From assembly GCA_961205875.1 (NCBI GenBank), contig OY540813.1, positions 23,531,001 to 23,595,000 of the forward strand: a stretch of 64,000 bases of DNA. The letters run 5' to 3'. A program made the position numbers and the translations under genes. The notes under the pieces were generated by a model. That model saw only the letters and a list, made by a program, of their open reading frames with translations, was not told the origin of the DNA and did no database searches. The stretch comes from Sialis fuliginosa. Taxonomy: Eukaryota > Arthropoda > Insecta > Megaloptera > Sialidae. Below are positions 10,481 through 24,092 of the stretch, one piece after another. Numbering within the stretch: the stretch's first letter is position 1; every line of letters starts with the position of its first letter.

Positions 10481-13400
10481 TTATATCGTTAGGTCGCGCA
10501 CACTGTACAGATACCCTTGAGAGCAAATTTTTAATATATTATCTAACATAAATCTTTTTATAAATTAAAGCTTTTCCCGATAGAGTTAATCATTTTGACT
10601 TTTGACCGACTCATAGGTATGTATGTTTGTATGTATAGTATACTTTAATATATAAAACCGTTGGTGCGTATGTACTCGTATGTGTTCTCATCACGCCTAA
10701 AAAATTAATTGTATCGAACCCATATTCACACCATACATATGTTCGTTTCAGTGGAAAGAAATATTTTTACAAAAAATGAACCCAGTAGGTGGCGTTGGAG
10801 TCGAGATTTTTACGAAAATGTATTTATGGTCTGATTTTTAAACAAATTATTTTTTATTAAATTATATTACAACGTTTGCTAGGTCAGCTAACAGTATATA
10901 TAATTTACATAATATGTACTTGAAAATTTAATAACCAATAAGCGACGATAAGTAGTTTTACAGTCTTCCGCTTATGTCTCACTCGATATTTGTTAATAAT
11001 GAAACTAACTTGCAACTAGTTTACACAAAACTTTTATTAATTTATTGCCATAGAACATGCATGACGTTACGATATTATCTACAAACGTAATTCAAAATTT
11101 ACAAGTTTCCTCAAAATTATATTAACAAAGTAATTTCGATTTACATTGTTTCATGTTTAGGCTTTAATAATTATATTCATAATATAATAAAACTTATAAC
11201 ATTAAGATATATGTACAATGTACTACATAGATATAAACATGTATAATATATATTATACTGTAGTAATATATTGGTGTTGGTTAATTAATTATTATCGTAT
11301 GTAAAAATAAAAAATTAATGTTTTTTTCAGGTTTAACTTATTTAAAATTATCAGTATTCTTAGATTTGGCCAATGTTCAAATTTTAAATTAAAGTACACA
11401 TATACTATTTCGAAGTATTTTAATATGAACAGATTATTCTAATAACATTTTCTATTTTTATGGAGGGTTACGTAGGGGGCTCCGGGATAGAGGGGCTTAA
11501 GAAGTTAAACAATGTATTACATTTTTTACTTTGAATTTACGAAGTTTACACTTAAAATACAATAAAAATATCTGGTATTATAAAGAAGCTAACAAATTTA
11601 ACTTATTACACAATTGGCGAATCTGACCGTACAAAATAATTTTCATAATATCACCACAATTTTAATACCGTTAGTGTTTATTTACCATACGTGCTTGAAA
11701 TACTTCATAAAATTTCAAGGGAACTGTCAGATAGGTTTAAAACCTTATTTTAAAGTGCTTGGAAGGTTCAAATTTTGTTAGCTCGTTTATAATACCGGAA
11801 ATAATTGTATTTATTGCTAAACAAATAATTGAGCAAAGTAAGAATTCATAACAAGCCGCCTAGTCCATAATGCAAAACTGTTAACATAAACGATGGGTTC
11901 CATATTTTATCTATTGTTAATGTACCTATATTTTCCATAGGCTTGGATGTTTATAATACGCATATATATGTATATGCTTAAAATTAAAATCGAATTTGAT
12001 TTGTTAGAGAGATGATGGTACCAAATAGACGTTTCTACTTTTGAAAACAATTTGAAACATTTATTATTATTAAATAATTTTATAATTTTTAACAACCAAT
12101 ATTTACAATAAATCTGTATGATACGCCGCTGACTTACGGAGCACATATTTGCGGAGCCTAATGGTAACAATGTTGTTAAGTATCGTATCACATATCTTTT
12201 CTTATTCAAAGCTCCATCAATATTGACCATGCTCCTAATTTTACAGTTTTTACATTAAGTAGTAAGTCACAGGCATGAAAATTATTTCTTCAATATTTGG
12301 AAAATTACTCCCACTTTTCGCAGGTACATATTTAAAAAAATAAATTATGAAATAAGAAAACGTAAAATTTCACATTGAAACCAACAATCGGTTACAGATT
12401 TTATCATTAAATTTTCATTTTCAAGGAATGCTTCTAAAAAATAAATAAATTAGTACGTCTTTAATTACAAGAATGTGTACTTTTTTTTACAAAAAAACTT
12501 TTCATCAGCGGTTAATTCCCGAGGGAAGACACGAATATGTAGTTATGTACGACCGCAATGAAGAAACTTTTTCACTGATCTTTTTACATTATTACACTTT
12601 TAACAATGTTATCAGCCATCTCGGACTGCAAAGTTTTTATTAAATATTTACTTTCATCTTATATATAGGTACTTTTTTAACGAATTTAATTAATAATGAG
12701 AGTCTGAATTTAAGATAAAATATTGGAATAACTTTATTGTAAAAAGTAGTGCGAGGTTGAAATATGTATACTACATGAAAAATTCAATAATTCTTAGCTT
12801 CTTACATTTATATTGTTTTTTACTAACAAATTTAAAATTTTGTCTGTTTTTTTTTTGAAATTTCAAAAATGTCTTATTAAAATTTTAAAATGCAATGATT
12901 TATTTATATTATATTGCTAATTTTAAGCACTTTTTACTTTTTTTATAAATATTCATAAAAGTTGAACCTTTACTAGATAAAAATAAAATAAACATAAAAT
13001 GTTCCGGAGCTCCCTGGAATGGAAATTATCGGAAATTATTTCGTAGATTGCGCCCACTACAACTTTTAATCAACATACTTTGATATACAATTTCCCCATT
13101 GTTTTCTTTTAATTTTTTGCATCAAGAAAAGTAGTTGTGAAAAGTTAATTGCAATAGTTTAAAAAAATTAAAAATCGTGGAATATCTGATTTTTTAATTT
13201 TCCTTCATTTTGACAATTATAGATAATTTACTCTAAAATAATTTTTAACATAGAAATCATAAAATGGAACTAACGAACATTAATTAAACTGACGTTTCTA
13301 CGCCCCATAATTCACTATAAATAATAATGGCTTATATTCATTATTAAGGCAGATAACATGATGTTTATTAAAATTCATAGAATAAATTAACAAGATACAT

Positions 13401-13639
13401 ATTAGTATGACAATTCCTTCCTACCAACTTTATAAAAACTTGGTTAATTTCACGCTACCAAAATTACGTAATGAAAATTTTATGTGAAGACACGTTTTCT
13501 TATTAACCCGTGCTCTAAATACTTTTCCTTGTGATAATATTGATGACATTGCAAAACGTGTATTCTTGTGTCTTGAAGATGTGACGATAGGGAAAAATAA
13601 ACACAAAAAGTAAAAAAAAAATAACCTAGTGAAAATTTC
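10481..13639. other. long A/T-rich noncoding stretch
   Basis: No supported gene or bounded repeat. On the minus strand a frame of 107 codons (12230 to 11907) starts with an ATG and contains a GTAAGT at about 12133-12138, which could act as a splice donor after ~31 codons. The peptide is unrecognised, and the sequence around 12150-12175 (GCGGAGCCTAATGGTAA) resembles 41176-41193 (CCGGAGCCAAATGGTAA), which suggests a dispersed repeat and not an exon. Confidence 0.35.
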
Positions 13640-13700
13640 TACGGCTGTAAGCCGAGACGAGACTTATGCCTGTCTCGGTCTCGGACACCTTAATTCGGGA
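13640..13700 (+). repeat. family D left-end fragment
   Basis: ACGGCTGTAAGCCGAGACGA with following GTCTCGGTCTCGG matches the left end of the element at 57721. Confidence 0.5.
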
Positions 13701-13756
13701 TATATAAGGATACCAAAATAATATAAATTTGATGCAGAATTAAGACATACCCAGTA

Positions 13757-14700
13757 GGGTGGAGTGAAAAAATGTTTTTTTGGAATCTTCAAAACGCTAT
13801 ATGCGCAAAATGTGCATTTGTATATCCTTAAAACACCTACCGAAGGAATTTGTAATTGGATATCATCCTGAGGTTCCTAAATGATTTTCTTTATTAGAAA
13901 AAAACATAAATTTTTGGGCATTATATCTCGCTAACGGGGTAAGATATTTGAATGCGCAATAGTTTAAATTAAAGAGACATTCAGTACCTTAACCATAACA
14001 GTTAAACATTTATTATAGTTAATCGTTTGAAAAATGCTCTCAAAATAAGATTATTTTTATTAAAAAACCAAAAAATAAACTTCATTTAAAAAAAAAATGA
14101 TTAACTATAAAAAAAATTACAGTTACATATTATTTTAAAGACACGGGATTGCTCTTTAATTTAAATTATTGCGCATTCAAATATCTTTCCCCGTTACCGA
14201 GATATAACACCGTAATTTCATTAAATTAACAGAATTTAGAGTATAATATCTCGGTAACGGGGGAAGATATTTGAAAGCGCAATAATTTAAATTAAAGAGT
14301 AATTTAGTGTCTTTAAAATAATATGTAACTGTAATTTTTTTTATAGTTAATCATTTTTTTTTAAATGAAGTTTATTTTTTGGTTTTTTAATAAAAATAAT
14401 CTTATTTTGAGAGCATTTTTCAAACGATTAATTATAATAAATGTTTAACTGTTATATATCATTTTAAAGGTACTGAATGTCTCTTTAATTTAAACTATTG
14501 CGCATTCAAATATCTTTCCCCGTTGCCGAGATATAATGCCCAAAAATTTATGTTTTTGTCTAATAAAGAAAATCATTTAGGAACCTCAGGATGATATCCA
14601 ATTACAAATTCCTTCGGTAGGTGTTTTAAGGATATACAAATGCACATTTTGCGCATATAGCGTTTTGAAGATTCCAAAAAAACATTTTTTCACTCCACCA
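13757..14700. mobile_element. 944-bp foldback element, palindrome within palindrome
   Basis: The two halves are inverted copies over about 450 bp each (13757-14206 and 14244-14700), separated by ~37 bp. The ends read GGGTGGAGTG and, on the minus strand, TGGTGGAGTG, flanked by TA (13755-13756 and 14701-14702). Each arm itself contains a second inverted pair of a ~57-bp block with CTCGG/CTAACGGGG, AGATATTTGAA, GCGCAAT and TTTAAATTAAAGAG, at 13923-13978, 14150-14206, 14242-14303 and 14479-14540. No transposase is present. A frame at 14586-14777 (minus) overlaps the right arm and is not a gene. Confidence 0.9.
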
Positions 14701-14702
14701 TA

Positions 14703-17700
14703 ATACCCAGCGGTACTAGTGGGTAACATCGAGAACACGAATGTAACGAAATATATCTCATTTAAAAACATATACATACATATCTATAAGTTACTTATAA
14801 TCGTAGAGCAATAAATAAAATGCCAATTTATAGCTTATATAGTCCCACTTATAGTAAAAAAGTTTAAACCATCCATCCCTCACCTCTTAAATACAGACAC
14901 ATAAAACTTTTAATACATTAAAAACATTAATTTTCATTAGATTTTATTATTAATATTATGTTATATTATAGTCAAAAAGTGAAAAGCAGACGTTCTTTGC
15001 TGCGATGCAGTTGAGTTTTATATTAATTGTCTGATATACTCTTATTTTTATCTCGAAAATAATTATTTATTAAATTACATATTTCTTTCTTTAAGAATGA
15101 TATCTGATTCTTTTATACTAATTGTAAATACGAAAAAAGTTTGTATATATAAAAATAAGTAACTATTAATAAATATAAACTGTTTTCAACAAATTCTCAG
15201 CTGCAAACATTCTAGAAAAACAGTATTGAAAAGTTTTTTAAAGGAAAACTTTTTGTTGGTGTTCTTTGTGATAATTTTTAACTATTTATACGTTATCTGT
15301 GCGACTTTTTATCGAAGAAAACTACTATTTTTCATTTGATAGTAATTAGAAACTTTTGTATTTCTTATACAACAATGCAGATATTGCAGAATCAGTGTTT
15401 CCCAAACTTACAACATGCGTATACGCCTTTTTTTAACATGATTTTACCGACAGTCGGGACAAATGAACTTTTAAAAAAACCACTAAGTATTGACTGTTAT
15501 TTTTATCCCATCAATTTTTTTAAATATCTAATAAATTTTAAAAATAAACTTTTTTCGTTATACCAGTGGTAATCAAGTTTTTTTCGTAAAAAATGCATAG
15601 GTTTAAAATTTCGATGGATGCAAACTTTATAAACTTGCTACAACGTCTAATTGTCAATTGTATATGCACTAATTGTGCATAATAAACTATGGACAACAGA
15701 GATTCGTAAAATATGAATGTATATAGGTACATTTATATTTTGTACAAGGCAAAGGTGTTTGTCCTCGATAAAGCGAGACTGACATTAATTTTTATAGGAA
15801 CTGCATCATTTTTCAAATTCTGCTCTATTCATGTCAATGACAGCTGCAAATTGTACGTCGCTATCAAAAACCTAAATACACTCATGTACAAGAAATCTAT
15901 CTAAAATCATTCTTGTATATCAGAAGTGTCACTACACGAGAGTAAAAAAAGGTTAATTTTTTTTTTACTACAAAATACTGATATTTCGGTATTTATAATT
16001 AGTATTAAGTTACTGTTAGGCAGTGATTTGTAGGATGTCTTATCTCTCTAAAATAATGCACATGTACAAAATGTACATAGATTGTATGTAGTTTATTGAT
16101 TGAGAGCCCATTGCATTCTGGCTGTGCTAACTATCACTTGAATGTACGATCTGTGTACGCGTACATATAATTGACAAATGGTGTGATGGTAAAACCGAGT
16201 GTTTCCGTGCCGTGCACTTAATTTATTTATGAATCAAAACACGGGTCACTCTGACCCTCTCTGTCTGTCAATTACATTAGTCCAGATAAATGAATTATGG
16301 TGATTATTTAGAGACACAATTATTTACAAAACGTTATGATTGTGATTGAGAACGAATTTGAAAGCCTTAATTCTTGTTGTCAAAGGTAGTTCTATGTAAA
16401 ATAAGTCCCAACCAATTTTTTTTTCATATTTGGTATATAAAAACAATTTTCAACATATTTAACAAAATATTGAACAATTTTTACTCGGAAACTATCAATT
16501 TCACAGAATTAAAGAAATTCAATTTCAGAAATGAAAATTTTGGACAAATTAATGAATTTATTACCAAGCAGGTATTTTTTTCTAAAATTTTTACATTGAA
16601 AACTTTGTCTTTAAAAATTATTTTTTATTTTGATTTTTTCAATTTTTCTTTGTTTTTTAAATACGAACAAAAAGAAAGAAAGCTCACTAAAAACCGATAA
16701 AAGTCTCATCTCGTCATGTAATAATAAGTTAAAAACAATACAATATAAAATATTACATTCAATAAATAAAATGTATTTTAATTAAATAAAATGTTTACTT
16801 TGATATTTTGTTTTCATTATCATTAATGAACCAGATTTGTGTTTCATTTCTCATGATTTTTTTATTACTTATAAAACATATAATATATATTCTTAACTAC
16901 CCTTTTATACCTAAATAAATAACAAATACATATGTACATTTTTCGACATATATGTAGACATAATATGTGTATAGTAATATATGAATTATGTATATTATAT
17001 TCATTGATATTTATATAAGTACTACGAAATATAATAGGTTTATATTCCTGTACATTTGCACTTTATACTATATATATGGATATGTAAGTTCAAACATACA
17101 TACATGAGTGCTTATGGTATTGATAATATTTTTTATAATTTCATTCGTGCAATATCCAATAGATTCTGTATCAGATCTTTTGAAAAATATATACTTTTTA
17201 TCGAACAAAAAATTGTGTTTTATCACGAACCGATCATATACACAGGGACGTATTGAGAATATTTCATCACAAATTGTTTGATGTAGGCGTTACTCGGGAG
17301 AGAACTTTTGGAACATAAATGCAACGAAATTGTTTCCTACAAAAATTTATTCGTTAATTATTTGCTATAACTGAACTATAAATATGTTGTAATGTGATGT
17401 CATACTTCAGAGATATGACGTCATCGTTCTCTTTTTTATTATCTTATTGGTTAGTAGTTTTTTATCATATTTTTTTAGATTTTTCTGTGATAAAGACATA
17501 TGTAAAAATATGATTTAAGTTTATATTTATCAGTAAATCAAAATCAAAAATTATTTGAGTTAAATATAGAGTGGAGCAAAAGCAACTTAATAATAGATTG
17601 CTCCAAATCTATCTAATTATTTTTACTTGCATAAATAGTACCAAATCTTATAATATAACAATTAATAAAATTAACAATTAAATAGAAATCATAAAAATTA

Positions 17701-18439
17701 AAATCCCTATTTCTGAAATTCTAGAATCCCTGGTTTAAAGTACCTACTTGAAAACTAATACCTACCAACTAGTTAAACGTCACGTACAGAACTATTTGGA
17801 ATTTACCGGAAGTTGGAAATCACTCTAGGATTAATTAAAATAATTAACTGTTTGTAACATACTGTACTTTATTTGATAGCGAATTCCTTTGTTTGCCCGT
17901 GTTGTTAAGCTTAAAATGATATTATAATAATAAAATGGTATGAGGTATACAATGCATGGCATTTAAGTAATTACAAGTATGCCATGTTATAATTTTATTG
18001 GGTAGGAGATAAATTAACATTGAAGAGGAATAAACACAAGAATTTTGTAATTTATATTAAACATAATATGTTATATCATTAAATTTTAAATATCTGTACC
18101 TTCGTTTAATTTGACATATTTTCTAAATGTTCGATTATTATTTTATTAATTTATAAAAAATAAATTAATACGGAGGAAAAGTATGATTGTAAGTTTATTA
18201 ACGCTAATCACAGAATCTACAGAACAGATTTGGATTAAACTTTTACTTACATGTTCCTTATGATGAGCAGTAAATGAACCTGTGACGCAAACAGCAATAA
18301 ATTTAAGTTAGATAACATATACGTAAGCAAAATTATCGAAAATATATCAAAACTGTATATAAAGGAAAAATATTATTTGGTGACCTACATGGTGGCATTC
18401 CGGCATCCACCTGGATAACGTTGGATACAACAGCTTATC
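14703..18439. other. long A/T-rich noncoding stretch
   Basis: Several short open frames occur (15336-15572, 15713-15904, 16374-16700, 17056-17256), but their translations are Phe/Ile/Lys/Asn-rich, match nothing I recognise and lack exon signals. A loose dyad (GCATGGCAT … ATGCCATGT) lies near 17953-17987. I see nothing else. Confidence 0.35.
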
Positions 18440-18560
18440 TACAGTTATAAAAATGTTTGTCCTTACTCACTTACTGACTCATTAACGTACAGCCCAAACC
18501 TCTGAATCTAGAAACATAATATAGGCACTAAAATGAGATTTTTGGAATTCAACCCATGGT
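18440..18560 (+). repeat. dispersed repeat shared with 53610-53690
   Basis: An ACTCACT-type run followed by GTACAGCCCAAACCTCTGAA, then an A/T-rich block with AAAATGAGATTTTTGG, parallels ACTCACTCATC … GTACAGCCCAATCCTCTAAA … at 53616-53690. Blocks of this layout are common dispersed insect repeats; the class is unknown. Confidence 0.4.
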
Positions 18561-20907
18561 GGAGGGTAGATACGTTTCTCTCGATTTTTTACAAATGGTA
18601 TTAAATTTTATAAATACCTAATGTATGTAAATGAAAAACACAATGATACTGTGGGTACGCTGATAGTTAAAAATAAAAAGAAATGCTGAAAGTTCCCGTT
18701 ATAAAGTATCTATATAATCTTCTTGAGAAATGGCTGGGGTTAATTTATTCCAATAATCTTAAAAGAGCAACTGTTAACTACCAATTAGTATCAGTGTAAA
18801 CTAAAAAGGGAATATACTTTGAACATTGTGAAAAACAAATAAAACTTCCACCTTTTATCCTTTTATTAATAGTAAGCATTTACAAGATAAAATTAATTGT
18901 TATGTCGTTGACGCGTCAGTACTCATAGCTCCTCCAATCGTTATAAGTATAACAAGAGGTCTTAACAATCGGAACGATTGAATATTAAAACTAATGACCT
19001 CTGTAAATAAACGTGAACATAGAATATTTGCAATTCTAATGCGCCTGTTTATTTGTTGCCTTCTACAAAACTCTGAAACGTACTTAATTATTGTTATGAA
19101 TTCTATTTTATAGTCGACGTCAACAGAAATAAAACACTTGAATATTTACGAAATTTATTAGAGAATTTGCGATAAAATTGTCACGAATAAATATAAACTT
19201 CTTGAGTAGCTCGTGTTTGATCAATAATCACCATCTGGAAGTGGGAAGCTTTTTCAATTTGCTAGATTTATTTTTATATCGTATTTTATTCAATTGATTT
19301 TTTATTATTCAACTTCATTCATAGATATTTCGATGTAAATATTCATTATTATATATTAACTAAAATTTCCCGCAGCTTCAGCCACATGTATTTCTTCACC
19401 ACAACTGCCATTAAATTTTCATTTATTTTTATATTTTTCATTATAATATAATAACTGTAAACTTACATTATACAGGCCTATCATAATTTAATTACACATT
19501 TTCACACAAAAAGTACTTCTAACCGAACTGAAAAATATAAATATTTTATTTATTTTGAGAGTTTTCAAGGCCGTGATAACTAATTTTAGGATCCTAGGCT
19601 TTTGAACAGTGAAATCTTCATCAAAATGATAGTAGTATTTTTCTTGTAAAAATTTTCAAATATTTTTAAATGAATCTTCTTTAATTAAAATTGATCTTAA
19701 GTATGTAAGCAAATAAAAATAATAACTTCTTCAGTTTTCGAGATATAAAAAGCAAATTAATTAAGTTAATCTTGCATGAAGGCAATAATATTTACATAGA
19801 CAAAAAATAACGTCGATGAAAACCATTCTTTTAATCTGTAGCCAAGGTTTTTTCAAAAGTATGTAACTCAAGAATGTACCCCTTTGTCTTATTTGTTTAT
19901 TCAAATCTATAAGATAAAAATAACATACTTCCTTTTGTTTGATAAATGAAAATAATCTATAATAAAACTAAAATTTGTTTGATCTACAAAATATTGTACA
20001 TAAAGTATAAAGCAAGAAGACAAATGTATTAATGAACCATCTCCACGCCTTCGTAACGTTAAAAATAGACTAATATTTCAGAAATAATCCTTCCATTTAA
20101 AAATATCACAACCACGTCTTTCTCCAAACAAAAAAGACCGTTTAAAATTATTATATTTTCGTAATTTAAGAGCAAACAACTAGGTATGTGGTGTTCTTAA
20201 ATTCTCAAGGAGCGGCTTAATTCAACCATTAATAAAGGTCGTCATTCTTAATAACATTGGAAGACTTTTAGAAAGAAATAAAGTTTAGAAAGCGAGTTGC
20301 AATATGTTTTTATTTCAACGCTCTGTGACAGAAATGTTAGTTTTTTCTCGTGAAAATAAATCAAAACATTCGTATGAGAACTCGTCCTACTTTCTAATAA
20401 ACAAAACAATGGGCCTTGGAAGTATGCAAAGCGTTCGTTTCTGAATAATAAATATTAATTTTTCTATTCCAATAACCACACAGTCGTTTCAAATAAAGCG
20501 AATATGTTCGTTTTAAACGTTATTCTATAATATCGCAAAATGTGCGAAAGACTGGAATTTTGATTAACATGTTTAATAAAAAAATGTATAAAATACAAAA
20601 ACACGTTTTTAGTTTTCTTGGATTTTTTTGAAATATGACGTTCATTTAAAATTGTGTATTTTACCGTGTATTTTTTTATTAATATTTATCATCGGAATAT
20701 TGCTAAGCATTTTTTACAAAGTCAAATTTTCACATTTCTTCTTCTGAAAATATTAGCTTTATATTATATGGTTTCCCATTTTAATGAAAATTGAAAATAA
20801 GAGTTAATAAAATTGAATTTCTTACAAAGGATTATTAGGGTCTAGTGATTTTCCATCTTTTCAACCATTTCTTATTATTAATAGTTGTATATAATAATAA
20901 TAATATA
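18561..20907. other. A/T-rich noncoding stretch
   Basis: I see no gene, RNA or bounded element. Confidence 0.35.
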
Positions 20908-21040
20908 ATGCCGTGTTTAGACCAAAAAAAAAACAGCGGTGTTTTAAAAAACTTCGTATTTAAAAGTGTAAAGGGTTTATTGCACTTTTGTCAAAAAGAC
21001 ACGATGTTGTTGTTTTGTTTTTTTGGTCTAAACATGGCAT
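20908..21040. mobile_element. short MITE, family C
   Basis: A 133-bp hairpin-like element with inverted ends ATGCCGTGTTTAGACCAAAA and TTTTGGTCTAAACATGGCAT. The middle is also partly self-complementary (TTCGTATTTAAAAGTG / CACTTTTGTC). A sister copy follows 226 bp downstream. Confidence 0.85.
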
Positions 21041-21266
21041 AAGGATTACAATGTTTAGAATATATATTAAATTATATTATGTATAATAAAATGGCAGTAA
21101 TATTTTCAAATAAATAATCAGACATTTTTATAGAATTTATGAACTACGTTGTTTGTCTTTAAGAATAAAACAAATTAGTAACAAAGAAAAACAATAATCA
21201 AACCTATCTTCTTTCGTGCTCATAAAATTAATATTAATTAATTAATATGTTTAAAATACATCGTTA

Positions 21267-21402
21267 TACCGTGTTTAAACCAAAAAGACAAAATATCAAC
21301 ACGAATTTTTTTTAAATACGAAGTATGTATGTATGGGATTTGTTGTTATTTTATCAAAAAACACCGTGTGGCTGTTATGTCTCTTTAGTCTAAACATGGA
21401 AT
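21267..21402. mobile_element. short MITE, family C, second copy
   Basis: About 136 bp with ends TACCGTGTTTAAACCAAAAA and TTAGTCTAAACATGGAA, the same family and orientation as 20908-21040 but more diverged. Confidence 0.8.
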
Positions 21403-22047
21403 TACTTGTTTTTATTCTGTATTTGTGGGTAAGTACTATTTATGTTTTCTTTTAATATTTTTTTAATGGAAACTATATTATTATATTTGTTTTAAGAATT
21501 GAATTCTACGTAAAAAAATAATGAATATTTGTCTGAAAATAGGATAAATATAGTATGTATATATAGGTATATCAACATTCTAACAATTAAATATTTTGAA
21601 ATATATTCTTTGAAAATTGAAATATAAAGAAAAATTTCACTCCCAAGAAAGATAAAATATCAATTTTTTATTTATTTATTTATTTTTGATCTTCATACAA
21701 ATACAAAGACGGGACTTGGTGTTTCTTGGGAGATTGAAAATATAAATTTACACAATTTTTTAGATTTCACAAATGAATAGATTAAGTTTAGGTGTATAAT
21801 TTTTGTGTATTTTGTGTAAATTACATGAAGTCGAAAAAAACAATTCCCGCCGGTGAACCGTGTGTTGTGGGCATGTTGGGTGGGGATGATTAATGTATAT
21901 TTAATTGATTTAATAGCCCCGAGTAACATCGGGTCCAATGCGCTAGTTATATATATTATTTATTACGATACGTACTTAAAAATTAAGTATTAGTTTAAGT
22001 GATATTCCAATATCCACCCGGTGTTTTACTTTCTTATACCATGTATA
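21403..22047. other. A/T-rich noncoding stretch
   Basis: Only short low-complexity frames (for example 21693-21938 minus). No element ends seen. Confidence 0.3.
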
Positions 22048-22936
22048 TGAAATATACATATATGTAGTATAAGTAAGTATAGTGAAGCCGATTTTTTTCG
22101 AAATCCAGATTTTGACTATTTTCGCCATGATGGCTGTGTCTGTCGGTCTATTAGCGCTGTAACTCAAATACGACAAATCGTAGAAGGGTGAAATTTTATA
22201 TTTAAGATTAATTTTTGTCTGGGAAGAAAACGTCCTATTTTTGAAAACGATCTTTCAACTGGATACGGATGTTTACCTACGTCGATTTTTTCGAATTATT
22301 CTGAAACAGTGCGAAATAGAGAAAAATGGTCAAGTTAAAAAATGTAGGTAATATCTAGGTATATCTATAATTTATGTTCTATTCATTTTTTCGTAAAAAC
22401 GAATTTTTGAAAACAAAAATTTTATTATAATTCAAATGGTTCATAACAGAGGTGAAATATCTGCCATGAGTGTCATGGAACTTTCTTATACGTATTAAAG
22501 AGATTGAACAGTGTGTGTGTTTGCCGTAGGTACCATGGGACTTTCTTATACGTAATACTGAGAGTGAACAGTGTAGGTGAATCTAAATAATTACATAAAA
22601 AAAATCTTTCTGGCTAAATCATAAATGTTGGAAAAAAATGTATGGGGAATAAATTATAGATAATAACATACTCGACATTTTTTATCTAAGACATTTTTTT
22701 CTTATTTCAAAAATAATTCAAAAATCCAAAAATTTACAAGAGTAAACATCCGTTTTCAGTTATTACGTTAAAAAAAATCACTTGTTATATAATGGAGAGA
22801 ATAATATTATCTATATTATTCATTTTGTTATATCTTGTTAGTTTGTTAGAAATGTTTTAATAAACAAAGAATCACGTATACAATTCACTGTTAGGATTAC
22901 GTATAAGAAAGTCCCGTGGTTCCCAAGGCAGATATT
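22048..22936 (+). repeat. ~0.9-kb dispersed repeat, family F, copy 1
   Basis: The sequence aligns almost end to end with 32241-33186 in the same orientation. Shared blocks include CGATTTTTTTCGAAATCC, GCTGTAACTCAAATACGACA, GAAACAGTGCGAAATAGAG and ATAGATAATAACATACTCGA. It has internal inverted segments: GAAATATCTGCC near 22455 against GGCAGATATTT near 22925, each next to an ACTTTCTTATACGTA block. There is no coding capacity. It looks like a non-autonomous element or the noncoding part of a larger one. Confidence 0.75.
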
Positions 22937-23039
22937 TTTCTAGTAATACACTTAAGACGAACCTGTACGATAACACACGCATGTACTACATACATATCTT
23001 ACGTTTAAAGACACTTACGTATATGTAACATATTGAGCA

Positions 23040-23266
23040 ACTAATCTGTATCAGCGCTGAAAGCGTCCGGCGTCGCCGCCACGACGACACGCTAGCACCC
23101 AGTGCGAATGAACTGGCGGACGCACTGACTGAGCGTGACCGATGCCTCTGTCATGCTCCATTGCGTCACGGAGATCGCGGCCACTTTTACACGTGGAGTG
23201 GGCGCTGCTACTCAGTTATTAAGCGGGCTTGCTTCGAAACGATAAAGATTCGTGTAAGATTTTAGA
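23040..23266 (+). promoter_or_regulatory. CpG-rich island, candidate promoter or first exon
   Basis: Roughly 200 bp of high G/C with many CpG (GCGTCCGGCGTCGCCGCCAC, then ACGACGACACG, GGCGGACGCAC, CACGGAGATCGCGG) stands out from a ~25-30% G/C background. A TCAGTT initiator-like hexamer lies at about 23212-23217 and a GTAAGA splice-donor-like site at about 23253-23258. One plus frame is open across the block (about 77 codons to a TAG at 23265-23267) but has no ATG and is unrecognised. The inference is a transcription start region or 5' exon of a gene whose other exons lie elsewhere. A GC-rich repeat is the alternative. Confidence 0.3.
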
Positions 23267-23654
23267 CGCGACTGGTTTTTTTAATTGGATATCGTTGACG
23301 TATGTATGTATGTTAGTGAAGGAAGCCAATTCTTGATTTTTTTATACATTACATGAAGTTTACTATTTAATAAAATATGATAGTCATGAATAATAAATTC
23401 AAATTCGAGATTATAACGAAATTAAGATTTGAAGATATGTAATTCATTATTTCATTGACATCTGTGTGTCCGTCAGTCTGACAATGCTCTGCATCCATAA
23501 ATATGAAACTTACTTCAATTTTAAATTTTAAATTGTTGTATACTGAAGATATTTTATTTTTAAGATATCCACTAAACCGAAAATGAATGTTTAATCGCGT
23601 CAATAATTGATTTTTTTGATTATTTATTTGAATATTTTTTTAAATAAATGTTGT

Positions 23655-23835
23655 AGAGAAAAAGTATGCTCGGTATACCGAGAACGGTTTAATTTTTTAT
23701 CATTTTTAAAATTTTACAATCTTGAACTCGTCTCGTATGGTAACTTTAGCCATCTTGCCTCGGTCTCGTATGGTACAAAATTTAGTCTGTCTCGTATCGA
23801 TCTTGTCTTGTATACAATCTCGTGTGGATTTTTTC
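23655..23835. repeat. family D fragment
   Basis: Repeated CTCGTATGGTA and CTCGTCTCGTATGG motifs with a preceding TTTTAAAATTTTACAATC block match the family D right half. The overlapping frames at 23607-23870 and 23722-23952 are translations of this repeat. Confidence 0.5.
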
Positions 23836-24092
23836 CTTATAATTCTGAATGTACCTACTCCTTTTTTTAATAAAACTATAATTGAAGTAGGTAAATATTT
23901 TTTTATATCTTTATTAATGCGTCATTTAAGTAATGTCATAAACATTCAATGATAATTAAAATGTCAAATACAAAAACTTCTTAAGATATAATCGCTCTGT
24001 TTGTTTTAAATTAAATTCATTTCTAAGAAAAATATTTTTTTAGAGTTATCGATGATATTACTTCCATATGGTCTTAAAATGTTTCTTTTATA

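Noticed and set aside
11907..12230. Minus-strand ATG frame with an internal GTAAGT donor, possible first exon.
   Set aside because: The peptide is unrecognised, no acceptor partner can be assigned, and the GGAGCC-AATGGTAA block inside it recurs near 41176, pointing to a repeat.
16374..16700. 108-codon frame.
   Set aside because: Low-complexity Phe/Lys/Asn translation of an A/T-rich tract.
20908..21402. Regularly spaced repeats that could suggest a CRISPR array.
   Set aside because: Only two units of 133-136 bp with inverted ends, in eukaryotic DNA; they are MITEs.
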